Made by a program: the position numbers and the translations under genes | DNA from: Onchocerca volvulus | Lineage: Eukaryota > Nematoda > Chromadorea > Rhabditida > Onchocercidae | Length of the DNA: 64,000 nt | NCBI GenBank assembly: GCA_000499405.2 | Contig: HG738140.1 | Location: 12,055,560-12,119,559 of the forward strand | Reading direction: 5' to 3' | Part shown: one piece after another, positions 1 through 13,283 of the stretch | Numbering within the stretch: the stretch's first letter is position 1 | How the letters are laid out: each line of letters begins with the position of its first letter | The notes under the pieces: generated by a model | Told to the model about the DNA's origin: nothing | Databases searched by the model: none | What the model saw: the letters and a program-made list of their open reading frames with translations, nothing else

Positions 1-142
1 AAGCGTAGTTCACTAATTAAAATTATCTGTATTTTAAATGATTCTAAAAGTTTTTTTCCAAACATTTGAAGCTTTCAAGATGAATCTACGATACTTTCCA
101 TGTTTTTTTTCTTTTTTTTTTGAGTGTTTGTTTTAATTTCAG

Positions 143-3100
143 ACTTCGTGTAATGCTAACTAATTCAGAGAAACCACCAGATACTATGGATGATGTAGTA
201 TTTGCAACTGTTCAAATTATGGTATTGGATGTGTAAGTTTTTGAGTGATGCAAAACATTGAATTGATTAGAAATAGTCCATATGTGAAATTGTGCAAATT
301 GATGCATAAAATCCACGAATAAAGAAATCTAAGAGATTGAGAAGGCTATCAAATCGATAATTTGAGAACAAGAAGATAAATAAAATGAAATAAGAAAATT
401 AAACTATCATTTGAATGATTTTTTCAAGAAAACGAAAAAGATAATTCAAAAATGTTTATAACATGAAGCAGTAATAAATTTAATTTTTGCTTTAGAAATG
501 ATAATGGACCAATATTTGAAAGTAATATTTATACAAAAGCAATTCCACGAGATGCTATAGCAGGAATGAAAATTGTCAAAGTTCTAGCAATGGATCCAGA
601 TTTAATCAATGCTTCTTCATCAAGTGAGATCTTTTATAACATTTATATCACAAGTGCATAAGCTAAAATTGATTTCAGTTTTTGTTCTTTCTCATAACAT
701 GTTAACGTCTTCTGAAAGCAAGTCTAATAATCTGATCGAAGATTTAAATCTTGTCGTTCAAAAGTGTCACATCACTGAAAGGTTGTTTAACACGATGATT
801 CATTGACATTTAGTATTATGTCTGGAGCTTTTTTGCAAGTAATTTATTTATTATTTTTTCAAACACTGCAAAATCTAGTATATGTTATTTCCAATTTTTC
901 CTTATAATCTTTTCGCATAATGTCGAAAAATTTTTGAATATTTAATTTGCGAATGAACCATCTTTCTGTAATACTAGATTCAGATTCTGATTCTGATTCG
1001 GTACGTTACGGAATCGATGAAACGATTTATCGATATGCAGATCGAGTTAGGCAAGCAAATGGTTTCATTAATGTGGATGAAAAATCAGGAATTGTGCACT
1101 TGGCACAATCGCCCTACGATTCAGCAGGTGGTGTATTCGAATCACGCATCACAAGTAACGATCTTTCTGATATCGTATCTCATGTTGCCACCACTAAGTT
1201 GAAGGTATATTTTAAAAGTTTCTATTCGATCTCTTTCAACTTCATTTTCATTTTCTAGAAATAATGAATTTACATTTAATCAATATTGAGTGAATGACAA
1301 TTTTTAAGTTTTGCTCTCATAATAAAGGAATTTCTCATTGAAATTAATACCAGGAAATTAGCAATCAAGCGTGAAAATTTTTAGAATTAGAATTTTGACA
1401 TGTGGTATTTTTCTGTAATTATCATACTGCGAAGAAAAAAAAAGCTAGTAGCATGAATAGTAATTAGAACTGATTTTATTAGCTGCCAAACAATAGCTTC
1501 ATTAATTAAATTGATCAAATTAATCTTTTGTTTGTCTTTAATATTATTGATAAGATAACAAAGTGTTGCTTATGTTTCGGTATGGGTATATGATACGTCT
1601 CATATCGTACAAATGGATATCGATGAAAATGCGAAAAATTTGGATATTAATCGATTAGAAAATTTGACTAAGTTAGTTTAATTCTTTTATTTCCTAATCA
1701 ATGAGTTCATTTTAACTGAAATCGAACGATTCAAATTTTCCAGTTTAATATAAATAAAATCTCTTAGAATCATTGGTGAATTTTGTGAATGTGAAGTGTT
1801 GTTATTCAACGTGAAATACATAAATGCTAGACCAGATGCACCTGGTAATTTGGTTCCAATTGGTGCCGATGGTACAATGGGAAGCTGTGATCATTGTCCA
1901 CAACTACGAACAATGCCTGGATATTAACAAGATTCTTTTATTTCCTAATCAATGAGTTCATTTTAACTGAAATCGAACGATTCAAATTTTCCAGTTTAAT
2001 ATAAATAAAATCTCTTAGAATCATTGGTGAATTTTGTGAATGTGAAGTGTTGTTATTCAACGTGAAATACATAAATGCTGACGGACATTTACTACGTCAA
2101 GCAGTACGAGCGCAGTTTCTGTTCATCAATCGGACCAATGATGCACTGCTTCCGGCTGATCTGGCCATATCAATTATTGATAAGAAAGCGCTGAATCCGA
2201 GAATGACAGTGCCAAAATTAAATGCATTTTCAAGGGTAAACTTTGAATTTTCTAACTTTATTGGCTACTGCAAATTACAATGAATCAAATGTAATTGAAA
2301 ATAATTTCATTGAAAAACTTTTGAATCAATCTCTTCTATGTTTTCGGTTGATCGAGCATTCAAAATATTTTGACGAGTATTTTAAAATACTCTTATATAT
2401 GTTATCGATATCTCGATCAATTTCTGTTTTTGAACTATTCTCTTGATTACGGGATTTTCGACTCTATTTTACCAAATTTTAAGCCAATCTTATTGTCTAT
2501 CAAAAATGATAATTTTCTAAATAGAATAATTTAAATAAAGCAGTTGGCATCATATCAAGTATTCTACTTGATATGATGCCAACTTTCACATCATTCTTTT
2601 CAATATATCTTGTAATTGCATTATTGGATAATAATTTCATTAGGAAATTGAGATTTTCATAAAAATTTGAAGAAAATTTTATTTTAGAAATTCTCTTAAT
2701 TAAAGGCGTTAAAATTAATTAAATTTCAACCATTTCTTTGCTCCTCTTTTCCTGTCATTGTTTGTGTTAATTTCGTTAAAATTCCTTTTTAGCACATAGT
2801 GGATGCGATGAAATTATCGGAGACAGTACCATATGCATATTTTCGTGAAGCAGCTCTTCTGTTGGCAATCTTCACGTTTTTACTCTTTTCTGTACTGATC
2901 ATATTCTCTATGATTCTTTGCTATCATCGTTCAAAGTTGGTTGGCTTTTTTTTCTTTTTTATTTTTTTTTTTTTTTAATTTCGAGTTTTGCAGAAGTTAA
3001 TTTTCAATAAATTTTACAAGAATTGATCACATTACTTTTTCCTCATATCTTTTTTTTTTTTATTCTGGAAGTAGTTGAGAAACAATATTTGCTATTTGAT

Positions 3101-4143
3101 AATTTGGAGATTTGATGAATTTATCGTGATCAATTTCCTATACTATTACTAAGAATGTCTGAGCATCCCTTATGTTGTATCTCGTAGTAACGTGAACTAG
3201 CATTCGTGATATTCGAACTCAGAATTCATTTCATAGTATAATCATTAACTTGAATTCATTAGTCGCCAATTAGGCTATTGATAATTATCATCTTATCTCA
3301 ATGCTTAGTGGATGATATTGTCTTCTACAGTATCCACCCGTCGACTTCCAGTTTTTCCGGAATATTCGCTTTTTTTGAGAAGCTAATCAGATTGATCTTT
3401 CCACTAAGGAAATATCTTGAATTTTAAAATTGGTCAGAAAACTACTATTTCTATTTATTATTTCTTGCTTTTTAACGCTGCATTTGAATCCCACTCTCTA
3501 CTGTTTTATCTACTACAGTTGATTGATCTGCTTAACTGTTATCAAATTCCAATAGTTCCATTATTTCTCACGCTGAATGATTTTTTTTTTCAATATTTAT
3601 TGCAGATTCATACGTGAAAAGAAAATGTATGAAGATGAGAAGATAGCAGCGGGATCAATGAACAAGATTAAACGTTATAAACAACCATTACCATACATGG
3701 AATCAGTTGAACATAATCTAAGGTAATCATTATTAAATTTAGCATTTAATTGAATTTAAAAATGATTTGGTTTTCTAAACTTTTTAAAGAATAAGTTGAA
3801 AGAATCGCCTAATTTCTTGACATTTGTAATTTTGTGGCCCTCTCCGAAGATTTTAAATACAATTTTAAAATATAAAACAGCAGATAGATGAATTGCTTTC
3901 ATTGTTGTAGTGATTGCGTCTATTTCAAACATAAATTAAATGATTCCAAACTACACTAAGACAATCTCTTTTCAAAATTTACAGTACACTCCATGTTTCA
4001 TTAGATTTTTCGAAATAAATGCATTTTTCAGAGAAAAACATCCCAATGCAACAGATGAGAATATCTATACTACCCAGGAAATCAAAATGTTGGTAGGTGT
4101 CGATGATACAATGAAACGTGTACGCTATGCCGATAATGATTAA
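143..4143 (+). CDS. Cadherin-family transmembrane protein, 3' part only
   Basis: The gene is cut by the window start, so only its C-terminal half is visible. Exons run about 143-232, 496-623, 978-1204, 1571-1674, 2019-2235, 2793-2935, 3606-3722 and 4032-4143, the last ending in TAA. The joined 143-232/496-623 exons give the cadherin calcium-binding signature LDVNDNGPIF followed by AMDPD, which is diagnostic of a cadherin repeat. Exon 2793-2935 encodes one membrane span (AALLLAIFTFLLFSVLIIFS), and the last two exons encode a basic cytoplasmic tail of about 80 residues. I see no clear catenin-binding motif, so I cannot say which nematode cdh gene this is. The splice boundary between the third and fourth exons is uncertain. 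The exon at 2019 has an upstream truncated duplicate that carries a collagen tail (see separate entry). Role is cell adhesion or recognition by family. Confidence 0.8.
1681..2079 (+). repeat. 148-bp exact direct repeat bracketing a collagen fragment
   Basis: Positions 1681-1828 and 1932-2079 are identical over 148 bp. Each copy contains the intron end with its acceptor (ctcttag) and the first part of the cadherin exon. The 103 bp between them (1829-1931) are unrelated to cadherin and encode a cuticle-collagen C-terminus. Identity this perfect in intron sequence means the duplication is recent or is an assembly artefact. Confidence 0.95.
1829..1926 (+). pseudogene. 3' end of a cuticular collagen gene, inserted
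   Basis: Read in the frame of the upstream cadherin exon copy, this stretch gives PDAPGNLVPIGADG, then GSCDHCPQLRTMPGY and a stop. The SCDHCPxxRTxPGY ending with two closely spaced cysteines is the standard terminus of nematode cuticle collagens, which normally follows a Gly-X-Y domain. Only about 30 codons are present and no collagen triple-helix repeat lies upstream, so it is a fragment. If the first exon copy is used in splicing, the cadherin would end here without its membrane span. Confidence 0.8.
2542..2584. repeat. Perfect 20-bp inverted repeat, 3-nt loop
   Basis: Arms 2542-2561 and 2565-2584 are exact reverse complements separated by TTC. It lies in the cadherin intron 2236-2792. The transcript would form a tight hairpin. 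No flanking target-site duplication was seen, so I do not call it a transposon. Confidence 0.9.
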
Positions 4144-5465
4144 GCAAAAATTTTAATTACCATCAGCTTAAAAAGAATTGTGCTTAATTTCATTTTGGAG
4201 AAGTGAATGCAAGTAAGACAAGAATATTTCGGTATTTCATCTTGAATTTTTTATTATTTTAACGTATATCTCTCATGACTATGTTTTTTGATGATAGTGT
4301 CAAAAAGGAAATCAGTATTGCTTATCTTTATTATTATTTATCCTCGAGAAAGCATCGCGATACAAAAAATTTTTTCCTGTAAATTTTTATTAATAATGAA
4401 AGTAACCACTATGAGGTAAACAAGCAATGGTAATATATTCATGCCCTGTGAAATATGAAATTTTAAATATTACTTATGTTTTCGTTGTAATGTTACATAT
4501 TTTCGTGATATCATATATATGTTATATATTTTTTTAAAGCAGCTGGAAAAATAAAGCTTAATTGATTTAAAATGTAAAAAGCTGGTTTAGAAAATTTTAT
4601 TGATCAAAATGCTGGACATGACTGCAAACTTTTTTAAAATAAAAGAGACGTTTCTGATTAAGCTTTCATTTCATCCATAAAAATAATGTAGTATCAATTA
4701 CAAGCCCTTGAAGAATATAAATTAGGTAGTGAAAAATATTATAAATGAAAAAATTATCTTAAATTTTATAATTACATCTACTTCAATTTTCTATTCTCAA
4801 CTCTTTCTAACTACCTGATATTCTGTGGTAGTAAACTATGAGCTTATATGGCAAATTTAAACTGTTCGCTATGCGAATTTTTAGGAGTGGCAATAATGAT
4901 AATTTTTATCGCAGAATAACTTAATTAACTTGTACTTCCGTTCTTTTTACGAAACAAAATCCCTATAAAACTTGATGTAAGTATTGAAAGGAAACTAAAG
5001 TTATACAACAATGGAAGTATATATCCATGAAAAACCTCTTTTACAATTCCAATGTAGAAAATCCAATTTTAATAATAAGGTGAAGTATTACACTCAAGAG
5101 CTTGACTTTTTCTAGAATTACAATTTTTCCACTTTTTTCTTCGGAAAATAATTTATGCACAATGTGAAATGGAGATCAAAGAATTGGGGAACTTTTACGA
5201 GAAAAGTAAAATACGAAATGGGTGCCATATGTAAAAGATCGAATAATAAATATCTTTTCCATGAAGTTTTTTACATGTTTTCACAAACTGCAGTTAATAC
5301 TCAACAACTTATAACATAGCATCAAAGCATTTAATGTTTTAAAAGAAAATGTAGCAAACTTCGATGAAAAACAACTCTATAAAATGAAAGCATAAAAAAG
5401 GCCATTCCAAATTGCAGCTGCTTTGAATGCGATTTAGTATTATTGTATATTTACCAAGTCTATTT
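4144..5465. other. Convergent intergenic stretch, no gene seen
   Basis: The 1.3 kb lies between the 3' ends of the cadherin gene (+) and GLE1 (-). It is AT-rich with no supported exon, RNA gene or repeat family, and presumably holds the two 3' UTRs. Confidence 0.6.
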
Positions 5466-8400
5466 TTATGTACGAAATGATGACAAACAGTCATCAATAG
5501 TAAATTTGAGCGCTGTCAAACAATTTTCAGCAACACTCTGGACTGTTTCACTCATTTCCGAATCATCCGGAGTAATATTTCGAAGTGAAGCTCTCCAGAA
5601 CGGTAGAACCGATTTGTCAATTTGAGTTACCAGCTTTTCCATTTGTCTACCATAAAATGCATGCAATATATTCCAATGCTGCTAAAAATTCAAGTTACTT
5701 AAACTAAAAGAAAAGAATTAAGAACTGAACTTCAAAAGTTTTTTAAAGTCAGTCATTTAGTATTCAGTTTAGCTAAACTGAGTATGCGGTTTGAGATCAA
5801 AAATTCCTTTTTTTTTCAGTACAGTGTTATGTAAATTTTAGAGAGTTTTAATAAATTTCTTTCCCTCATCTTCTTTATTTTATAGCACCACAGTAATGGA
5901 TAAAATAATAATGCTTTCATTAAAAAAATAAGATCAAAATGTACTCTTATTTGTTTCAAAGAATTAAATAGTACCTTCAAGATTTCTGTTATCAGTGTAG
6001 CACCGAACGGTGAATTCTTCGAAGCTGTTAGAGCGATCATTTCCCACATCGATCCTAAACCACTATTCTCCGGTGTTGTTTGAAGATCAATATTTATATT
6101 TGACATTTTCAAAGCAATAAATAAACTTATGATGGCAATTTCACGACTACGCCATGCTACTATGGTTTCGGCGAACCTCTCCGAGCGTTTTTTTAAATTT
6201 AGAATGCATTGCAAGCTGAAAAATAGAGAATATTAATGCAATTTAATAGAGAAACTGATTAAAAAGAAACAATGTATATCTATAAGCTCAACTTCTGAAA
6301 ACTATTTGCTTGAGAAATCCGATAACGTATCGTTAACATAATAGAATATATTTATTTGGAGCTTTAGCTGGAATTGCATGAGGACGATTTATCTGCTTAT
6401 GATAACATGCAACTTATTTCTATTTTGTCACCATAACTTCAAAAACAGTATATTTGACCTATTCTATCTACACAAATATTCATGATTTTTGAAGTAATTC
6501 TAGATAATTGATTCACTCAGAAGACAAAAATTATGAAAAGACAACAATTATACCATTCATTATGATTGACCGCCAAGAGAGGTGATGTAATAAACAATTT
6601 GCCAAATAGTAATTTTGAGAAAGTAATTGAGGATAAAGTTAGCGATGATAGAACAGCCGTCACTACTTTTAAAAGGCTTATATCCTGTGGAATAAGATCC
6701 TGGAAATATAATAATATGATATGAAATAGAATCAGAAACGGATAAAAATAAAAAATATAAATTTGATTTTTCGAATGGCATGATTTCCAAACATTATATA
6801 TTTAATTTTTACAAAAATCCCCCATAAACTTCATACTTACATTAAAAGTCGAAATCAAGTTTCTTTTATAAACCAAACTGCTTTAGCCTAAGTGTGATTT
6901 GTTTAAGAAAGACTATGTATGTTTTAAATTCAAAATGTAGTATCCGAAAAACGGAAAACGAAACTTACCAACGAAAAAAAATCGAAGTGAATGATTACAA
7001 TCCGTAACACACATGTTTCGCAGATGTGACTAGTAAATTTGCATAAAATCATCCCGAAACTCAAGCGAAACCAACGAAAGCTTAGGAAAAAAATAAAAAG
7101 AAAAAAAATAAACCAATGAATTACCAAATATGTGTCGATAATATGAACCATAGCCCAATCACGAGCCAGTTTGTCACTTTTTAGGTTGACCATTTTGTCA
7201 TTAAAACCATAAACTGTCAAGCCATTGATTAAATTGTTGAAGAAACAAACAATTCGAGCAATATCATTTTTATCTGCAAATTTCTTCGTTGATACCGAAA
7301 TCTTCTCCTTTATCGTACGTTTAAGTTCATTCTATAAAAAATTATACATTAAAATGTCAAGTATATGTAATATTTTCTAAGAATGTGCAAATTTTTGATG
7401 ATTTTTTTAAACATAGTCTACGAATCTTTGAATTAAGGCATGTCAATTGTAATCATATCCGACATATATGTAGATATAGATTTCGATATAATTTTCCTTT
7501 TTGAGTGATTTTCGTATTTCTAAGGCCCAATGGTTTATTGTTACGTAACGAAACGTAGATCAGCATCTAAATTATAATATTTTCTATCAAAGAGCAATCA
7601 CCACTTATTAGTAAAAAATAATATCGAATTTCAGACTACTGCTCTGCAATAGTTCAAATTGCAGATTACTGTATTGCAATGCTCAATCTGCTCTACTTTG
7701 AAAAGTTAGTAAATGTTAATTTTCTTGTCCACATAAAAGAACTATGGCTCAAATATAGTCCACATGGTACCGTAAATGCAAAATTCGCCTCGCCAATATT
7801 AACAGAAGCCACTGAATAATGAGAGATGCGATAAATAATACTTTGTAATGTTTTCGAAAAATTTAGAAAAACCTGGTCAACGGAAAATTACTTTGACAGA
7901 ATCAGATATATTAACTATATTTGCCATGAAAGTCCTTGCAAAATTTATTTCATGTTCGTAAATTTGATGACGATGATTGGCACTATTTATGTTTGCATCA
8001 TCCGATGTACCACTTCTAACAGCTGGAGAATTATTTGATTCTACTTTCGACACAGACTGAGTCATCGATTCATTTCTTTTAGTTGCAGCAACGATACTTG
8101 AATCATGTAACTTAGCTGAATAGAAAAGGACCAAGTTATTACGAGATTTTAGAGTTTCCACGAAACATTCTTAAAGAAAAGTACGAAAAATTCATACGAA
8201 AAAATACGAAATATTTTATGTTAAAATATCTCATTTATCTCGTAAAAAAGAAAAAAAAAAAGATCCAAAATTCTGAGAAAAAAACTTACATTGTTCCTCC
8301 TCGACAATCTGTTGCAAAGACCACGAAGTACTTCTTGAACCTGATGATCTGCATGAGGAAATGGAATCCGTTCTTGTAAGCACTGCATGGCCACCTTTCA

Positions 8401-10980
8401 ACGTTTCTAATGAGGAAAGAAAAGCAAGTGTGCTGCTTTTTTGTGGACAAAAAGCAGATGTAGACAAAATATCAGATTGTTGCTGAATTTTGGATGTTGC
8501 ATATGATGGAGAAGGCGATGTTGAAGTAACGTGCGCAGGAAACGATGTGATGATTTTTGGAGTCATTCGATCGCAGAGGGAAGGAACTGTACTGGTTAGA
8601 TTAGCAACAGTCACTGAAGATGACGCTGAGAACATGTTCGATGTCGATGTATCGATAATAGTTGATTTTGTGAAACAGACTGAGGTAGCAGCTTCTGTTG
8701 GTAGATGAGATTTTGAAGTTGATTCGATTAGTACAGCAGGTTTAAATATGGAATCACCTGGTATTGAATTACTGATGTTTGCTAATGGATCAAGAACGGA
8801 TTCTGATTCGGAAACATAACTTTTGCTAAAATAGACGATAAAAGATGATTAAGAATGTTGAAATTCTCTTGAAATATAAAAAAGCTTATGGGTATTATAT
8901 TACTTCAATTGATTTTAAATTAGATTTTCGTATTCGAAATTAATAGTCATCTGTTTTAAAGGAAACTAAACAGCCTTATGTAAATAACAAAGACATTCAA
9001 TTGATATTCGCATTTTTCATTATATCCATAATAAATTGTTAAGTGGATCAATAAGTGAACTTCTGAAAATTCACCCTAATTTTTTTCTGAATGATTCTCC
9101 TAATTCCTTCTTTTGTTGCGTAAGAAATAATTCCAATATTAAAGGTTCCTGCGGCTGAAACGAATATCCATTAATAGTTTTAAAACAAGTTTTTGATTCA
9201 TTGATTTCATGAAATGCAAAAAAATTTACATTTCATGCCTTATCATGTTCTAAACGGTAGTAAAAAGAAATTTATGCCTCTTATTCATGTTCTAAATCAT
9301 ATTCTAAAATTGCCAACTATTGGGGAAAAAATTGATTGAATTTGTATAATTTAGTTTGTGGATTAGTTACACTGGAGATTGCTTCTTGTTGCTATTATAA
9401 CTCAGCAATGTCAGCAATAGATGTCGGGAAAGTCCTGTGTGACAGAAACGAATCTTTATAAGACTTATTGATTGATGGAAGAAAACTGTTGGTAACAACA
9501 ATATCGAAGAATATCCAAGTAAATTGATTATTGATATTTTTTTCTTTGTCGCTTGCGTCGATAAGGATTGTCGAACTGTTGAATCGTCGATTTAGGTTGT
9601 TGTAAAACCACTGGAGAAAACTGAACTGTCAAAAATTCTAACTCTTCTCCAAAATCTGTATCTTATCTTTCTTTCCTTTCGGGCTCCTCCTTCTTTCCTG
9701 ATCTCCAATTTATCGGCCCATGATTGACTGACTTCGATTCGTTTCTTTATCATTTTGGTGGGGAACATATTTATCACTTGTTAGTAAACATGTTTCTCCT
9801 TTTGGCGAATAACATATAGTTTTGGCGGGAAACATGCTTAGCTTTTTATTTATTGTTTCAGCTGTAAACATATTTATCCTTGTTGATCCATTTGAAATTG
9901 TTTTCGCGTTTCTTGGGTTTTCACATTTCTTACGTATAATAAATAATCTTTCGAAACTTCTCGATTTTTTTGAAGAACTTTAGCTTGTCTAGGATAGATC
10001 AATTCCCTTCAATTATAGCGGAAGTGTGTAGTATCAGGTCGTGCAGTTTCATGAAGAGACTAGAGCAGTGATACTAGGATCATTTGGTAAACGCAGTACT
10101 TTTTCTTTTGCTACTTCAATCCTCATAAGGAAGTTGGCAATTTTAGAATTGAATAGTTTAGCATAAATTTCATTAGACAAACACAAAAATAATATAGATA
10201 TCATAACTAGCAAGAAGTAAAATCATCAATCATAATGATAAAAGTTCTATTCCTATGCAAAAATTTTCATTCCTATTGCAATTCCATCACAGAAGTTAAA
10301 GTTGTAAAAGGCTACTGTTGTTCTATCCAGAACTTTTAAAAAGAGAGTTATGTACTTAAGCAAAGAAAAATATCTTCTACCGCCCAACTTTTACAAATAG
10401 GATGACGCTGGGAAAGCAAAAATAAATAGCCATTCCGCAACAATCCTATTACTATCGAAGAATATACCTTTGGCTGAAATTTTGCCATATGCTGTTTTAG
10501 CTTTTCGTCAAAATCACGCGAAACTCTTTCGCGTATTTTTTGACGGAGTTCTCTCCGTTCTTCCAACTTTTTTTCCAAAAATTCTCGTTGTTGCTGTTGT
10601 ATCTTTTCAATAAATGGCTTCGCCGATTCATACTTTCCATGAAGGACATTTGCACCTGGTGACGTGATAAGCCACGATGGATCATTTTCATCATAGTCAC
10701 TGAAAAAAAAAGACAGAAATTATATAATGATGCATGCTTTATATAACTTATATTGGAGAATTTTTACTCCCTTGGTATTGCCTTTTATATATTGAGATTT
10801 GTACTTTTTTTAAAAGATTATCAATATTGCTGTCAACAAATTTAATAAAAGTGCGAATTTTCCTATCAATGATTTTTTTTCTTAAGTTTCGAATTTATTG
10901 CTATGGACAGTTTTATTCCAGTTTTTCCACAAAGATTTTCTTTCAAGTACATAACCTAGTCGCTATTGCAAGAAATGCTA

Positions 10981-11016
<36 letters not shown>

Positions 11017-11414
11017 AGCATTGAAAGATGACTTTCAAATTATCATATTCCCTAAATAGTGAATAAAATTGATCCGGTCAAAATGAGCTCATAAAATAAC
11101 TCGCAAAATATCTGAAAAGACCTTCCAGATTCCAATTTCTAGATCATTAAGAGTTTTGAATATTAGATTTGCTTCGAAAATCTATCTAATGTATCAAAAT
11201 ATCGCCATCCTGTAGAAATTTCTGCATACAGATGTGCTACCTTATATACAAAAAGAATTATCATCCTGATTTATCTTAATCCAGCTCAGGTGTAGCAGTG
11301 TAATATTATATTATATCATAGCTATGAAATAAATAAAAACGGTCATCCGAGAACTTACAGTTCTTCTTCCGATATTCCGAAATGGTTGGTGTGAAAGCCG
11401 AAACGGCTCGACAT
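5466..11414 (-). CDS. GLE1: GLE1-like mRNA export factor
   Basis: GLE1 acts at the cytoplasmic face of the nuclear pore. There it activates the DEAD-box helicase Dbp5/DDX19 with inositol hexakisphosphate to release exported mRNA. Nine exons join in frame: 11359-11414, 10468-10699, 9075-9154, 8290-8825, 7892-8115, 7125-7331, 6554-6699, 5975-6215 and 5466-5681, giving about 645 residues (human GLE1 is about 700). Order: short N-terminus, charged coiled coil (residues about 45-95, with EKKLEERRELRQKIRER), a Ser/Thr-rich linker from exon 8290-8825, and an all-helical C-terminal domain from about residue 377. In that domain the segments around ERFAETIVAWRSREIAIISL and SMWEMIALTASKNSPFGATL line up with the human C-terminal domain. 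Identification is by remembered similarity; it could be a diverged paralogue. The start MSSRFGFHTNH was chosen because its donor phase fits exon 2. Confidence 0.75.
10982..11015 (+). repeat. Poly(A) tract of about 34 bases
   Basis: Uninterrupted A run inside GLE1 intron 1. No retroposon body or target duplication was recognised next to it. Confidence 0.9.
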
Positions 11415-13283
11415 GATCGTTCGATATTTTGTTTTCAAACAACTGAAATATTGCTCCAATTAAAAAAAAAAAAAAAAAAAGTGATATTAGATCACCAATA
11501 TACTCCTCTATCCGAAAACAAAAAGAGAACAAATGATACAGAACCAAAAACCATCGAGAAAACTTTGATTAAAAGATAGCTCGCAATGCAAATAATGATT
11601 CCCAAGTGTTTAACTAAGAATATGCATCAATGACTGTCCAATTTATTTCATGCTCTGATAGATCTATGGAAGTTTTCAGATTTTAAACCATAACTTATTG
11701 TGAATAAAATAAGATGTATTGTGTCAAATTCGATCATTTATTTAATGGTGGTATTAATGTAATGATATGAATGATAATTGATATTGATAGCGGCATAATA
11801 GAGACAAGTGATCACAGAGGCTTTATATTGTTATTTTGAAAAAAAAATCCTTTAAGGATTCTTTTAATAATGGTAATAATTTGAGGATTCTTTTAATAAT
11901 GGTAATAATGATAGAATGTGATAATGCTGATGTGATATTGGTGATCAGTATGATAATAGTGATAATCGTGAATGATATGATAACAATGATTGAGGTTTCT
12001 TTATTATCCGTATATGTGGTATGCCCATATATTTATGTTTCATTCCCTTCTATAAAATTTAGTTTTATATTTATGCTATTTTTATGTATTTTTTTTTTTT
12101 GTTGCTACTGCTTTAACCAATGCATTCCTGTTTGAAATTAACGATTTTAATAGGAAAAGATTTAATGACTCGATGTTAGCTTCAAAAATATAATAATACA
12201 CGGACCGAACTTTTTCATACGGCAGAGCAACATACCGTGAAGATATGTTTTCTTTTATCTTAATCATTCCCGCAGTTAAAAGTAACCACTGGTAACATTT
12301 CTTAAACGCGCCAAGAATGAAATATATAGGACAAAATATTAACTGATTTCAGTGATAGGAATTTTGATTCGAAAATCGAAAATGATGAATAAGAAATGAT
12401 ACTCAAAGTGAAATCATTCAGTTATTTCAAATTTAAGTTAGATGTAAATATTAAATCCCATTTCAAAATTCAAATAAAAATTGGAAATGGTCAGTGAATT
12501 AACAAAACATTGAAAATATTGAGTTATGAAGCTAAAAGCTACTGAATTATAATAAACTGAAATATACAAGTATCTAAAATCTGGAAATGTGCAACAGGAG
12601 GAACTATTGCTTGCATCATTTTGATATATAAAATTTTTTTATAACAATTAAATGAAGTGTAAGTGTAATATCTATGTCAATTACTTCTTTATTTATCAGT
12701 TTGTATTTTTTTTTTTATTATACAATTTATTATACAATAAATAAGAGCTTAATTATTTTATAGTTGAAAGAAAATTTCATAATATAGTTCAATAATTTAA
12801 CGAAACAGTAATCCCTAATTCAACTATGTAACACATTGTTAATGAATTAAATAAAAAAGTAAAAATTATAGAACGATTTAATTTTTGGCCCCACAACTAT
12901 AATATATTTCAGAAATTGTTATAACACCTTCGACAGCCCTTCTCCTTGTTTTTTGTTTTAAATTTCAATTCTTACCAGTTATACGATTATCGATCGATGA
13001 AGAATGATGTTATTTTAATGATTGCAAACCAGTAACTATGAACAGTCAGTAGTTTTTTCAAGCAATAGATTTTTTTCTCTTTATTTCATAAATTTTGTTG
13101 CGGAAAAAATTGTTGGGAAAAAATGGAATGTCCTTCGTAATTAGTTAATTAAACCGTACGATTGGAATTATGTTCGTTTCACATAAGTATGTTTCTTTAA
13201 GATTACTTTAACATGTACATATTTAAAATATTAATTAAAATGGAATCAATCCAACAAATCTGATATGGCATAGGTTAAACATA
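11415..13283. other. Intergenic DNA upstream of GLE1, no gene seen
   Basis: 1.9 kb of AT-rich sequence. It holds a short tandem duplication near 11860-11910 (two copies of a unit containing TTCTTTTAATAATGG) and ATGAT-rich simple sequence. Small open frames here show no splice context or recognisable domain. The GLE1 promoter should lie at its low-coordinate end. Confidence 0.5.

Noticed and set aside
11836..12135. 99-codon + strand frame rich in I, M and V
   Set aside because: It is driven by ATAAT/GATGAT simple sequence, with no splice context or domain.
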